A DNA stretch of 64,000 nt from DASTFY01 sp963769115 (GCA_963769115.1 CAVYKN010000020.1:1-64000); one strand, 5' to 3'. Numbered from the stretch's first letter, positions 42,540 to 50,844 are shown. Numbers and translations are program-made. Notes: generated by a model not told the origin, from the letters alone.

Positions 42540-43301
42540 GTGGCGCTGCGGAGGAGGAACACGGTCGAACGGACGGCGACCGAGCTCGTGCGCGCCTGGG
42601 CCGCCGCGGCCGGTGGGGCGCCGGCCGGGATCAGCGACCGCCTCCGTGACGCCGCCGAAGACCTGGCCGTGGCCGCCGACCGCCGCCCGGCCGACCTCCC
42701 GGGCGCGGTGAGGCGCTTCGGCTGGCAGGCCGGAGCGGACGGATGGCCGCTGGACGAGATCGCCCGCTGGGTGGAGGCCCTGGCCAACAGCGGTGGCGGC
42801 TCGGCGAGAGCCTTGCTCACCTTCGACGCCGGCATGGGGCTCTCGGCCGGTTGGGCCGACGGGTTCCTCCACGGCGCCGACCAGGACGACTGCATCGACC
42901 CGACCAGCGGTCTGGCGCGCCTCGGCGTCCTCCAGCTCCGCCTGCAACAGGTCTACGACCACTGCGCGTCGCTCGGCATCCAGCCCGACCTCGTCTACGC
43001 CCTCGTCGTGGTCGACGCCCCGCTGGACGAGCACCCACCGCTCGAGCGCAACGCGGCCCGCGTGGCGCTGGCCGGCGAGACAAGGAAGCTCTTCGCGGCT
43101 GGTGAGACCGTCGCCATCCACAACGACCGCGTGCTCGTGCTGGCCAGCCGCACGCCCGAGCTGGCCGACCGGGTGGCCATCCTCGGCGCCGCGCTGCACA
43201 CGCACGGCCTGCTGCGCCATGACCCCGTCTCGGCCTGGGTCGAGCGGCTCCCCGCGGACGCGGCCGACCTGCGCGCCTTCGTCGAGGACCTGACAGCCTG
43301 A
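42540..43301 (+). CDS. degenerate GGDEF-like domain protein
   Basis: Encodes about 253 residues; the start is uncertain (GTG 42540 chosen; the open frame continues upstream). Residues 1-110 are helical. From about 120, DPTSGLARLGVLQLRLQQVY matches the opening DPLTGLxNR helix of GGDEF domains, DLVYALVVVDAP matches the LLLLDLDxFK strand, and ETRKLFAAGETVAIHNDRVLVLASR occupies the place of the catalytic strand-loop-strand. There the GGDEF signature is absent (HNDRV). It therefore cannot be a normal diguanylate cyclase and may be a nucleotide or partner sensor. It starts 27 bp after the MBL-Rieske gene, probably in one operon. Confidence 0.6.
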   Translation: MALRRRNTVERTATELVRAWAAAAGGAPAGISDRLRDAAEDLAVAADRRPADLPGAVRRFGWQAGADGWPLDEIARWVEALANSGGGSARALLTFDAGMGLSAGWADGFLHGADQDDCIDPTSGLARLGVLQLRLQQVYDHCASLGIQPDLVYALVVVDAPLDEHPPLERNAARVALAGETRKLFAAGETVAIHNDRVLVLASRTPELADRVAILGAALHTHGLLRHDPVSAWVERLPADAADLRAFVEDLTA

Positions 43302-43326
43302 GCGGCCCGGACGTCCGGGCCCGGCG

Positions 43327-44283
43327 TCAGCTGTGGACCCAGACGGGCATGCCGAGCGGCATGAGGTTGGCGGCCCAGATGAAGTCCATGGCCGGGGTGC
43401 TCACCCGGACGCAGCCGTGGCTAGCCGGGTAGTTCGGGATGTTGTTCGATCCGTGGACGGCGATGCCGCCCCGGAAGTACTTGGGCCGGTAGAGCTCGCC
43501 GAGCTCACCCTCCCACCAGCCTTCGGCACGCTCCCGGTTGACCTGGTACAGCCCGTCGGGGGTCTGTGCGTCGCCCTTCAGGATGCGCCCGGGCTCCTTC
43601 TTGCTCGTCTCCGTGTACGCGTTGCCCGAGCCGGTCGACACGTTGAGCGTCCAGACCGCCTGGCCTCCGCGGATGATGTGCAGGACCTGTGCGGCCTTGT
43701 TGACCTCGATCAGATCGCCCTCCGTCGCATGCGGCCGGGCCTTGGAGGGCACGGTGTTGAGGGCGTCGGCCGTCGCTTGGTCGACGCGGCCGCTCTTGTC
43801 GGAGACGTTGAAGTACTTCTGGAAGGCCATGACGGCCTGGCTGGTGGCCAGCCCGTAGTGCCCGTCGGCGGCGTCGACCCAGAAGCCGAGCTGCAACAGG
43901 CGGTTCTGCAGGTCCACCACCCGGTCACCACTGTCTCCCTTGCGGAGCGTCTGGATCGGGAACATGGGCGGCGTCACCAGATAGGGATCCGGCGCGGCCG
44001 TCGTCGTGGTGGCGATCGTCGTCGATGTCGTGGGGGCGACCGTCGTGGCGGTGGTGGTGGTCCGGGGGATGGTGCTCGGCACCGTCACGTCGATCGGCGT
44101 CGTCGGTGTGGTGCCGTTGGTGACGATGACCGGCTGCGAGTCCTGCTGTGGCTGCTGCAGCGTCACCGCCCCGCTGTTGGCGCAGCCGGCCACGAGGGCG
44201 ACCAGCGAGACGGCGGCGAGCGCGGCGAGGACTCCGCGGCGCTGGTTCGGCTCGACTCTCCACACAGGTCGCGCGTCGCTCAC
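43327..44283 (-). CDS. L,D-transpeptidase lipoprotein with peptidoglycan-binding domain
   Basis: About 318 residues. AGGAGG at about 44295-44300 favours GTG 44283 over GTG 44295, which falls next to it. A lipobox VALVAGC gives a lipoprotein anchor. A Thr/Pro-rich spacer (about 45-95) crosses the wall. The peptidoglycan-binding domain (about 110-175) reads RKGDSGDRVVDLQNRLLQLGFW. The YkuD catalytic domain contains IAVHGSNNIPNYPASHGCVRVS, with the active Cys at about 291 and the SHGC motif. It makes 3-3 crosslinks in peptidoglycan, as actinobacterial Ldt enzymes do. Convergent with the GGDEF-like gene. Confidence 0.92.
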   Translation of the reverse strand: MSDARPVWRVEPNQRRGVLAALAAVSLVALVAGCANSGAVTLQQPQQDSQPVIVTNGTTPTTPIDVTVPSTIPRTTTTATTVAPTTSTTIATTTTAAPDPYLVTPPMFPIQTLRKGDSGDRVVDLQNRLLQLGFWVDAADGHYGLATSQAVMAFQKYFNVSDKSGRVDQATADALNTVPSKARPHATEGDLIEVNKAAQVLHIIRGGQAVWTLNVSTGSGNAYTETSKKEPGRILKGDAQTPDGLYQVNRERAEGWWEGELGELYRPKYFRGGIAVHGSNNIPNYPASHGCVRVSTPAMDFIWAANLMPLGMPVWVHS

Positions 44284-44325
44284 GATTCGGGTCACCTCCT
44301 GCCATGCTCCGACCGCGTGCGAAGG

Positions 44326-45435
44326 TTATCCCGCCGGAACCGCGATTTCGTTACGCGACGCTGGGCTTTCTCTCCGGGCGGCCCGCTGCTCCCGCCAATC
44401 GTGGAAGCGGTCGCTGACCTCCACGGCGAGGATGGCCAGCAACCACCCGGCCAAGATGTCGATGAAGTAGTGCTCCCCGCCGTAGACCAGGGTGAAGGCC
44501 ATGGCCAGGGGATAGAAGGCCAGGATCGCCTTCACCCAGCGGCGCCGGGTGCGCTTGAAGAAGAACCAGCTGAACAGCATCGAGTAGCCCGCGTGGAGCG
44601 ACGGCATGGCCGCCACAGGGTTGACCATGTGGGAGTTGTCCTTGCCGTGGACCCACAGCCGGTCGGCGAACGTGAGGTGCAGGAGCCGCAGGCCGCGGGT
44701 ACCCGGGCGGGCCAGATCGGGAATCAGGCCTTGGTCGGCGGCCATCCACGGTGGCGCCATCGGGTAGAGCCAGTAGCCGAGCAGCCCGAACACGGTCAGG
44801 AGCACGAGCGCCGTCATCCACCGAACGAAGCGCTCGCGGTTGCGGACGAAGAGCACCGCGGCCGTCGTGTAGACGACGAAGAAGTGGGTCATGTAGGTGA
44901 TGCCGGTGAGCGCCTCCCACCACTGGACCTGCTGGGGCACGTAGAAGCGGTCCTGCAGGACGTTGTTGGGCACCTTTCCCAGGAAGAGCGCCTTCTCTGC
45001 GGTGATGGGCTGGGTGGTGGCGACGCTGCGGCCGTTGTCGGCCTGACCCCGGATGAGGTCATAGGCCACCCACAGCAGGAAGAACGGGACCCAGTAGAGG
45101 ACGAGCTCCAGGATCCGTCGCCAGCCCGAGCCGATGACCAGGATGGCGACGCCGAGGAACAGCCACGGGAACAGGCGCTCGCGGTCGTAGAAGACGCCGT
45201 CGCGCTGGACGAAGTAGAACGCGACGAGGTACCCGCCGAAGAGGGCGCCCTTGACCGGGTGCGCCTCGAGCCAGCGGAACGGCGCAGTGACCACTCGGCG
45301 GACGCGCGACCCGAGGCTCGGCGCCGGGGCGGGCGGCGGAGACGCCGGCGCCGGTTGGCCGGCGGCTGGTTGCCCGGTGTCCGTCCGCGGCGGCGGGTCG
45401 AGCCCGGGCTCGACCTGGATCGTCAGATCCGCCAC
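44326..45435 (-). CDS. PAP2-superfamily membrane protein (inositolphosphotransferase-like)
   Basis: Encodes 369 residues. A Pro-rich N-terminus (about 1-45) is followed by six or more membrane segments. The PAP2 active-site motifs are AMPSLHAGYSMLFSW (phosphatase motif 2, SxxHxxx) and YGGEHYFIDILAGW (motif 3, with the catalytic His and Asp). The DRLWVHGKDNSHMVNPVAAMPS region matches the PAP2_3 branch that includes inositol phosphorylceramide synthases. It could attach or remove a phospho-head group on a membrane lipid. Its GTG start lies 13 bp inside the gluQRS end, so the two are translationally coupled. Confidence 0.82.
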   Translation of the reverse strand: MADLTIQVEPGLDPPPRTDTGQPAAGQPAPASPPPAPAPSLGSRVRRVVTAPFRWLEAHPVKGALFGGYLVAFYFVQRDGVFYDRERLFPWLFLGVAILVIGSGWRRILELVLYWVPFFLLWVAYDLIRGQADNGRSVATTQPITAEKALFLGKVPNNVLQDRFYVPQQVQWWEALTGITYMTHFFVVYTTAAVLFVRNRERFVRWMTALVLLTVFGLLGYWLYPMAPPWMAADQGLIPDLARPGTRGLRLLHLTFADRLWVHGKDNSHMVNPVAAMPSLHAGYSMLFSWFFFKRTRRRWVKAILAFYPLAMAFTLVYGGEHYFIDILAGWLLAILAVEVSDRFHDWREQRAARRESPASRNEIAVPAG

Positions 45436-46331
45436 GGCGACCTCGGCAGGCGGTCGGGGTCGAACCGAGGTACGAGCTGCCGGGCCGTGACGGTCTCGCC
45501 GGGCTCGGCCAGGCCCGCGCTGGCCGCCAGCAGCGAGAGGGTGTGGGCCGGGGAGGCGCCGGCCGCAGCCCGTTCCCGCAACGTGACGGCGCCGTGGCGC
45601 TTGGCGAGACGCATACCATCCGGGCCGATCACCAACGGGACGTGCGCGTACGTCGGCACGGGCAGCCCCAGGAGCTGCGCCAGGTGCGCCTGCCGGGGGC
45701 TCGACGGCAGGAGGTCGTCGGCCCGCACGACCTCCTCGACCCCGGCCGCGGCGTCATCCACCACGACGGCCAGGTTGTAGGCGGGCACGCCGTCGTTGCG
45801 CCGGAGGACGACGTCGTCCACCGCCGACGCGTACGTGCCACGTAACCGGTCCTGCACGCGCACGACCTCGCCGGCGGACCGCAGCCGCAGCGCGGGGCGG
45901 CGGCCGGCCCGCTCGTGCTGCGCCCGGTCGGCCTCGGACAGGTTCCGGCAGGTACCGGGATAGGCCCCTTCGGGCAGCTCGGTCCCGTGCGGTGCCGACG
46001 CCGCCTCGGCGATCTCGCGCCGGGTGCAGTAGCACGGGTAGGTGAGACCGGCGGCGCCGAGCTCGGCGATGGCCTGCTCATGGGCGTCGAAGCGCTGGGA
46101 CTGGTAGACGACCTCGCCGTCCCAGTCCAGGCCGAGCGCGGCCAGATCCTCGAGCTGCCGCCGCCCGTGCTCCGGGCTGGAGTTGGCCTGGTCGAGATCC
46201 TCCATCCGGACGACGAAGCGGCTGCCGGCGGACCGCGCGAAGAGCCAGGCGAGGAGGGCGGTGCGCAGGTTCCCGAGGTGCAGGTCCCCCGTAGGGCTGG
46301 GCGCGAACCGTCCGATGGCCATGGCGTCCAC
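45423..46331 (-). CDS. gluQ: glutamyl-queuosine tRNA(Asp) synthetase (GluQRS)
   Basis: Encodes about 302 residues (299 from ATG 46322). It is a truncated glutamyl-tRNA synthetase catalytic core without the anticodon-binding domain: HIGH-type motif FAPSPTGDLHLGNLRTALL, RMEDLDQANSS, the zinc-site region YPCYCTRREI and YPGTCR, and the KMSKS-like RLAKRHGAVTLRE. This length and motif set define GluQRS, which attaches glutamate to queuosine at position 34 of tRNA-Asp. Together with the PAP2 gene and the L,D-transpeptidase it lies on one strand. tRNA biosynthetic genes for queuosine itself are not in the window. Confidence 0.92.
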   Translation of the reverse strand: MDAMAIGRFAPSPTGDLHLGNLRTALLAWLFARSAGSRFVVRMEDLDQANSSPEHGRRQLEDLAALGLDWDGEVVYQSQRFDAHEQAIAELGAAGLTYPCYCTRREIAEAASAPHGTELPEGAYPGTCRNLSEADRAQHERAGRRPALRLRSAGEVVRVQDRLRGTYASAVDDVVLRRNDGVPAYNLAVVVDDAAAGVEEVVRADDLLPSSPRQAHLAQLLGLPVPTYAHVPLVIGPDGMRLAKRHGAVTLRERAAAGASPAHTLSLLAASAGLAEPGETVTARQLVPRFDPDRLPRSPWRI

Positions 46332-46490
46332 AGCATGGCCGACCAGCGACCAGCAGGTGACGCGGAGCCGACCGTCCGCGGCCCAGCGCCGGCGCCCAGC
46401 CCGGCGGTTTCTCGCGGCGATCGGTAGCTCTCAGCGGTACGGACGACCGCGAGAACCCGAGCGGCCGGGCCCGGTCAGGTCCGGGTCAGG

Positions 46491-46816
46491 TCAGAGGCCG
46501 AGCCACTGCTCGTACAGGGCGTGGAAGTGGCGGACCTTGGTCTCCTGGTCGACGGCCATCGTCAGCCGGGCTTGTGGCGGCCAACGGTGCAGCCCTTCTG
46601 CACCTTCGGCAGGTTGAAGCAGTCCTGGTCTGAAGACCCGGGCCAGCGACCGAGCTCCGGCGCTTCGGTCCGTGTCGTCGAGCTCAGCCATCGATCCGGC
46701 CGCACCGGTGATCCTCCGTCTATGTCGTAGGGTAGAGGCCATGCGTCATGAAGCGCCGTCCGTAGTCCTTCTGGCACGATCGTGCCGTCGTCGGCGACGT
46801 CGTAGATGCGCCCCAC
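46491..46816 (-). pseudogene. C-terminal remnant of a ring-hydroxylating dioxygenase alpha subunit
   Basis: Two frames together give WLSSTTRTEAPELGRW, SDQDCFNLPKVQKG and then MAVDQETKVRHFHALYEQWL. The order DQD...VQKG...RHFH...YL is the ending of Rieske-type ring-hydroxylating oxygenase large subunits. The Rieske and iron-binding parts are absent, and the frame changes near 46590. I read it as a leftover 3' fragment. In the rest of this gene-poor stretch (46332-46490 and 46817-46925) I see no gene, repeat or hairpin. Confidence 0.5.
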
Positions 46817-46925
46817 GGATGCCGCATCTCGGCATGGCAGGCTTCTCGCTGGCTGGCTCTCGCGCCGATTATTGATCGCCGGTTAGTTCTCGGTCGCGCC
46901 GGGTGCGCCACCGTAGGGTGCGCTC

Positions 46926-47762
46926 ATGGGGTTGCGACTGGACGGCAAGGTGTGCGTGGTGACGGGAGCGGGCAACGGCATCGGCCGGGCGTGCGCGCTG
47001 CGCTTCGCCGAGGAGGGTGGCGCGGTGGTCGCCGCGGACCTGCTCGACGAGCAGGGTCAGGCGGTGGCCGACGAGATCACGGCCGCCGGCGGGCGGGCCA
47101 CCTTCGTCCACCTGGACGCGGCCAGCGCGGACGACAACGAGACCGTCGCCGCGACCGCCGAGACGACCTACGGCGGCATCGACGTGCTGGTGACCGCCGC
47201 GGGCATCAGCCACGCGGCCTACCGCTCGGGCGATCTCGACGCCGACGCCAAGCTCTACCTGCGCCGGCTGGAGTACGTCGACCGGCCGGGCTGGGATGTC
47301 GTCGAGGCCGACATCGACGAGGTGCGCCGCGTCATCGACGTCAACCTCATCGGCACGCTCATGGCGATCCAGGCCTGCGGCCAGCGCATGCTGAGCGCGG
47401 GGACGAAGGGATCGATCGTCACGATCGGCTCGATCGCCTCGAAGGTCCCCGATGCCGGACCGTTCGCCTACGTGCTCTCGAAGGCCGCCGTATGGATGCT
47501 GACCAAGAAGGCGGCCAGGATGCTGGCGCCGGCCGGCATCCGCGTGAACGCCATCGGCCCCGGATTCATCGAGACGAACATGACGGCCGTCATCGAGCTG
47601 GCACCCGACGAGATGCGCCAGCAAGTCCTGTCGGCCATCCCGATGGGCCGGAGGGGCACGCCGGTCGAGATCGCCAACACCGCGCTCTTCCTGGCCACCG
47701 ACGAGTCGTCCTACTTCACGGGCGAGATGCTCCACCCGGACGGCGGCCTCTTCACGGACTGA
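46926..47762 (+). CDS. SDR family oxidoreductase
   Basis: Encodes 278 residues. It is a classical short-chain dehydrogenase: TGAGNGIG cofactor loop, AADLLDEQ (Asp, so NAD is likely), TAAGISHAA at the NNAG position, the Ser in TIGSIASKVPDAG, and YxxxK in FAYVLSKAAV. An insertion of about 20 residues (SGDLDADAKLYLRRLEYVDRPG) before the fourth helix is longer than in typical members and could shape the substrate pocket. The end ESSYFTGEMLHPDGGLFTD is standard. It lies 83 bp before the orphan gene at 47845. Confidence 0.87.
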   Translation: MGLRLDGKVCVVTGAGNGIGRACALRFAEEGGAVVAADLLDEQGQAVADEITAAGGRATFVHLDAASADDNETVAATAETTYGGIDVLVTAAGISHAAYRSGDLDADAKLYLRRLEYVDRPGWDVVEADIDEVRRVIDVNLIGTLMAIQACGQRMLSAGTKGSIVTIGSIASKVPDAGPFAYVLSKAAVWMLTKKAARMLAPAGIRVNAIGPGFIETNMTAVIELAPDEMRQQVLSAIPMGRRGTPVEIANTALFLATDESSYFTGEMLHPDGGLFTD

Positions 47763-47844
47763 GCCGGTCGGGGGCCTACGGCCCCAGCGGTACTGTCTGC
47801 CCGCGGGCGCGCGGCCGTGTGCCGCCGGTCGAGAGGAGCGCACC

Positions 47845-48249
47845 ATGACGGACGGGCTGACCCGGAAGGGGCTGGCGGAGGCCGCGGCGCAAGCGGAGAA
47901 GTTGAGCCAGGACCGCCGCCTGCGGGGCGCCGTGGCCGGACTGTTCAAGGGCGACGATGGGGCGATCGAGACCGCGCTCACCGCGCCACGCGAGTTCCTC
48001 GCCGCGGCCGGGGTGCAGGTGCCGGACCACCTCGACGTCGTGATCGTGAGGGGCCGGCACCAGCTGCCGCCCGTGCTCGGCAAGTTCGGGCCCGACTTCG
48101 AGTTCTTCTCGATCCGCCAGTTCGACTGCCGCACCTACTGGGTGGCGAAGGTGGACGACGAAGGAAAGGTCGTCGGCTACGAGGAGCAAGAGTTCTGCTG
48201 GGGCTTCGAGATCACGCCGAAGTTCTTTCCCGGCGGCCCCATCTCCTGA
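47845..48249 (+). CDS. hypothetical protein with nitrile-hydratase-leader-like segment
   Basis: Encodes 134 residues; GAGAGGAG precedes ATG 47845. Residues about 1-50 are helical, with AIETALTAPREFLAAAGVQVPDHLDVVIV. The pattern of a short helix ending in Pro, then AAAGVxVPxxLxVxIV, resembles the NHLP leader/nitrile hydratase alpha fold, but the CxxCSC metal motif of the enzyme is missing. The C-terminal part (FEFFSIRQFDCRTYWVAKVDD, EEQEFCWGFEITPKFFPGGP) is aromatic-rich with two Cys. I do not recognise a named family. It follows the SDR gene on the same strand and converges on the P450 gene. Confidence 0.6.
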   Translation: MTDGLTRKGLAEAAAQAEKLSQDRRLRGAVAGLFKGDDGAIETALTAPREFLAAAGVQVPDHLDVVIVRGRHQLPPVLGKFGPDFEFFSIRQFDCRTYWVAKVDDEGKVVGYEEQEFCWGFEITPKFFPGGPIS

Positions 48250-48275
48250 CCAGCCGCTGATCCAAGAGGGCGGCG

Positions 48276-49514
48276 TCAGTTCCAGGCGACGGGGAGGACG
48301 CGGCGGCCCCACAGGAACGGGGCCTGCAGGCGCTCGGTGGGGCCGTCCAGGCGGAGATCGGGCAAGCGGTCGACGAGCTGCCCCAATGCCGTGCGCGCGG
48401 TCATCCGCGCCAGGTGTGCACCGAGGCAGAAGTGCGTGCCCCAACCGAACGCGTAGTGCTTGCGGTTCTCGAGCAGCGGACGATCCATGCGGAACTCGTC
48501 CGGTGCTTCACAGAGGTCAGGGTCGTGGTTGGCCGAGCGCAGCAGGTGCATGACCTTCGAGTTGGCCGGGATGTCGACCCCGTGGATCGTGACCGGAGCG
48601 GTGTTCGTGCGGCAATCCCCCAGGACGGGAGGATCGAAGCGCAGGCTCTCCTCGATCGCGTTCGGCACGAGGTCGGGCTCGGCCAGGAGGCGCTCCCAGC
48701 GGGTGCGGTCCTCCAGCAGTCGCCACACGGTGTTGGTCACGAGTGAGGTCGTGGTCTCGTGGCCGGCGACGAGCATCATGGCCACGAGGCCCGTCACCTC
48801 GTCGTCGGTGGCGAAGTTCCCGTCCTCCAGCCGGTGGCAGGCCAGGTGCGACAGCAACCCCTCGGGGACGACGGTGCCGACCGGATCGTCCTCCGGGCCC
48901 AGGTCGGCGGCGGCCATCGCGTCGCGGCGCTCGCGGACCTTGGCCAGGGTGTAGGTCCGAAGGGCCAGCCAGTCGGCCGTGGCTTGATCGGGGTAGGTCA
49001 TGCCCAGCGTGAGCTTCTCGGCCCAGTACTTGAACTGGGGCCGGTCGTCGAGAGGAAGGCCGAGGAGGCGGGTGAACGCCGTGATCGGCAGCGGTGACGC
49101 GTAGTCGTCGTGCAGCTCGGCTCGACCGCGTGCCTCGAACCCGTCGATGAGCGACGCCGCGAGCTCTGACACCGCGGGCTGGAAGGCCTCGACCGCCTTG
49201 GGCAGGAACGGCTCGCGAAGGAAGCGGCGCCGCAGGGTGTGCTCGGGTGGGTCGTACCGCTGCAGGCTGCCGGGGTTCTGCTCGCTGTAGGAGATCCCCG
49301 GCCCGAACCGGTTCGACCACAGCTCGGCGTCGCTCAGCTGCGCGTGGATGTCCTCGCGACGCGACAGGGTGTAGAGCGGGTGCTCGAGGCCCTCGAAGAG
49401 GTGTACCGGGCACTGGGCTCGCAGCGCTTCGTAGGCAGGCAGTGGGTCGGCCAGCACCTCCGGCGACGTCGGGTCGTAGTCGACTTCCGTCGCACCCGCG
49501 ATCGGCTCAGTCAC
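48276..49514 (-). CDS. cytochrome P450
   Basis: About 412 residues from GTG 49514, with GGAGG upstream. I-helix AGHETTTSLV, ExxR as EESLRFDPP, and haem loop FGWGTHFCLGAHLAR with the Cys ligand at about 363 are all intact. The I-helix keeps the Gly-His-Glu-Thr-Thr residues needed for oxygen activation. It is a soluble bacterial class I P450 that hydroxylates an unknown small molecule. The start overlaps the ferredoxin stop (GTGA), so its electron donor is encoded in the same operon; a reductase gene is not visible. Confidence 0.92.
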   Translation of the reverse strand: MTEPIAGATEVDYDPTSPEVLADPLPAYEALRAQCPVHLFEGLEHPLYTLSRREDIHAQLSDAELWSNRFGPGISYSEQNPGSLQRYDPPEHTLRRRFLREPFLPKAVEAFQPAVSELAASLIDGFEARGRAELHDDYASPLPITAFTRLLGLPLDDRPQFKYWAEKLTLGMTYPDQATADWLALRTYTLAKVRERRDAMAAADLGPEDDPVGTVVPEGLLSHLACHRLEDGNFATDDEVTGLVAMMLVAGHETTTSLVTNTVWRLLEDRTRWERLLAEPDLVPNAIEESLRFDPPVLGDCRTNTAPVTIHGVDIPANSKVMHLLRSANHDPDLCEAPDEFRMDRPLLENRKHYAFGWGTHFCLGAHLARMTARTALGQLVDRLPDLRLDGPTERLQAPFLWGRRVLPVAWN

Positions 49515-49726
49515 CAGCACCTCCGAGGATCGTCTTCGACGTGAATGGCCTGCCTCGGGCAGTTCCGCACCGCGTCCTCGACCGCCGCCCGCCGCTCCTC
49601 CCCGACCGTCGGGAGCACCACGCGGACAGGCGGCGAGTCGTCGTCCAGCTCGAACACGTCCGGCGCGAACCCGATGCAGAAGGCGTTGCTCTCGCAGGTG
49701 TCCGCGTCGACGATCACCCGGAACAT
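49511..49726 (-). CDS. [3Fe-4S]-type ferredoxin
   Basis: Encodes 71 residues from ATG 49726. FRVIVDADTCESNAFCIGFAPDVFEL and VRNCPRQAIHVEDD provide three conserved Cys in the single-cluster ferredoxin layout. In the first motif the middle Cys position is occupied by Asn/Ala, consistent with [3Fe-4S] rather than [4Fe-4S]. This type delivers electrons to actinobacterial P450s. Translationally coupled to the P450 gene through a GTGA overlap. Confidence 0.9.
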   Translation of the reverse strand: MFRVIVDADTCESNAFCIGFAPDVFELDDDSPPVRVVLPTVGEERRAAVEDAVRNCPRQAIHVEDDPRRCW

Positions 49727-49857
49727 GGCAACCCCTCGATCGGGTGAAGTAGGGCCCTCGCGGGTGGACCCTACCGCGGTGCCTCGTAGAGTCCTGCCGG
49801 CCATCCGCTCCGCCTTCACGTCTTGGTGGCCACTTCAGGTTCCGATTCCGTCGATGC

Positions 49858-49864
49858 GGAGGAG
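49858..49864 (+). promoter_or_regulatory. ribosome binding site of the gene at 49870
   Basis: GGAGGAG lies 5 bases before ATG 49870, a strong match that fixes the start. The whole block from here is less GC-rich than its surroundings. Confidence 0.75.
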
Positions 49865-49869
49865 ATCTG

Positions 49870-50844
49870 ATGAGAACCAAGCAGGTGTACAGACCCGGCG
49901 GCAAGCCGATCGTCATCAAGACGCGATCGGGATGGGTACTCGGCGTTGGATTGCTGGCTATTGCTGCGGCCGTCATGTTCGTCGGCGTATCGGCACTCAG
50001 CTTTCTCGCCTGGAACTGGTTCCGAGGCGAGAGAGTGGGTTCGTCGAAGATCGTCGACGCCGAGGTGTTCCAGGTGACACCGAAGGACATCGATTGCCGC
50101 GCGGTCGTGGGGTCGACCGTCATGGCCGACGCCAGCACCAGCGTGAAGTTCGGCGGTAAAGAGATCCCGCTCATCAGCGGTTCGCTCGGCACGACATCGA
50201 AGTTCCGCCACCTCGCCGACCCGGCGAAAGGCGGTGTCGTCGACACCCTGGTCTGCGTGAAGGCCGCCGGCACGCGTGATGAGCGTCGAGTCGACCCGAC
50301 GACCAAACGCGTCACTCACGTCATCCACATCCCGGTCTCGAGCATCGTCTTCGACTCCAAGGTCGTTGAAGACGAATCAACGGTCATCCGGGATGACGGA
50401 GCCTTGAACTCCATCGGTTCGAACTTCTGGAAGCTGATCCCATTCCTCGGGGATCCGGTTGCCGACAGGATCCAGACCGGGCGTGCCCGTTTGGACGTCG
50501 CCGTGAGAGCGTTTGCGATCAACGTAGGGCAGGAGAACTGCGCCGCAGAGGCTTGGAACTCAGGGCTTGTGGAGCACGCCGTCACCGAGGCGTACCGCAA
50601 CATCGCAGCAGCCGAACAGCAGAACTTCGACGCCACGTCACTGACGGTCCTGTTCGACGCAGCAGACGGGTCCACGATCCCCAACTTCGCCGGTCCGTAT
50701 GACCTGAGCACGATCGGGGGGGAGATCGAGTTCTCCGATCTCGAGACCGACCCCACCAAGAAGGCTTGCACCGCGCGTAGTGATGCCTACCGTGAGGCGC
50801 CTGTCACCTACACCGACGCAGAGGACATCCGCGACGACGGGTAG
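49870..50844 (+). CDS. hypothetical single-pass membrane protein, atypical base composition
   Basis: Encodes 324 residues. A basic N-terminus and one membrane segment (about 24-48, GVGLLAIAAAVMFVGVSALSFLAW) are followed by a secreted domain. That domain has alternating strands (VTHVIHIPVSSIVFDSKVVE) and a long helix region (GRARLDVAVRAFAINVGQEN, LVEHAVTEAYRNIAAAEQQN), a layout faintly like DUF4230 proteins. Four Cys sit in the outer part. Codons ending in A or T are far more common than in the neighbours, which suggests acquisition from elsewhere or relaxed bias. Function is unknown. No mobile element is adjacent, although tRNA-Leu lies 68 bp beyond. Confidence 0.7.
   Translation: MRTKQVYRPGGKPIVIKTRSGWVLGVGLLAIAAAVMFVGVSALSFLAWNWFRGERVGSSKIVDAEVFQVTPKDIDCRAVVGSTVMADASTSVKFGGKEIPLISGSLGTTSKFRHLADPAKGGVVDTLVCVKAAGTRDERRVDPTTKRVTHVIHIPVSSIVFDSKVVEDESTVIRDDGALNSIGSNFWKLIPFLGDPVADRIQTGRARLDVAVRAFAINVGQENCAAEAWNSGLVEHAVTEAYRNIAAAEQQNFDATSLTVLFDAADGSTIPNFAGPYDLSTIGGEIEFSDLETDPTKKACTARSDAYREAPVTYTDAEDIRDDG

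Noticed and set aside
42540..43301. Active diguanylate cyclase
   Set aside because: The GGDEF signature and metal-binding residues are absent; only the outline of the fold remains.
43900..44160. Repeat array or CRISPR-like pattern
   Set aside because: The repeated ACC/GTC triplets encode the Thr/Pro-rich wall spacer of the L,D-transpeptidase lipoprotein; there are no direct repeats with spacers here or elsewhere in the window.
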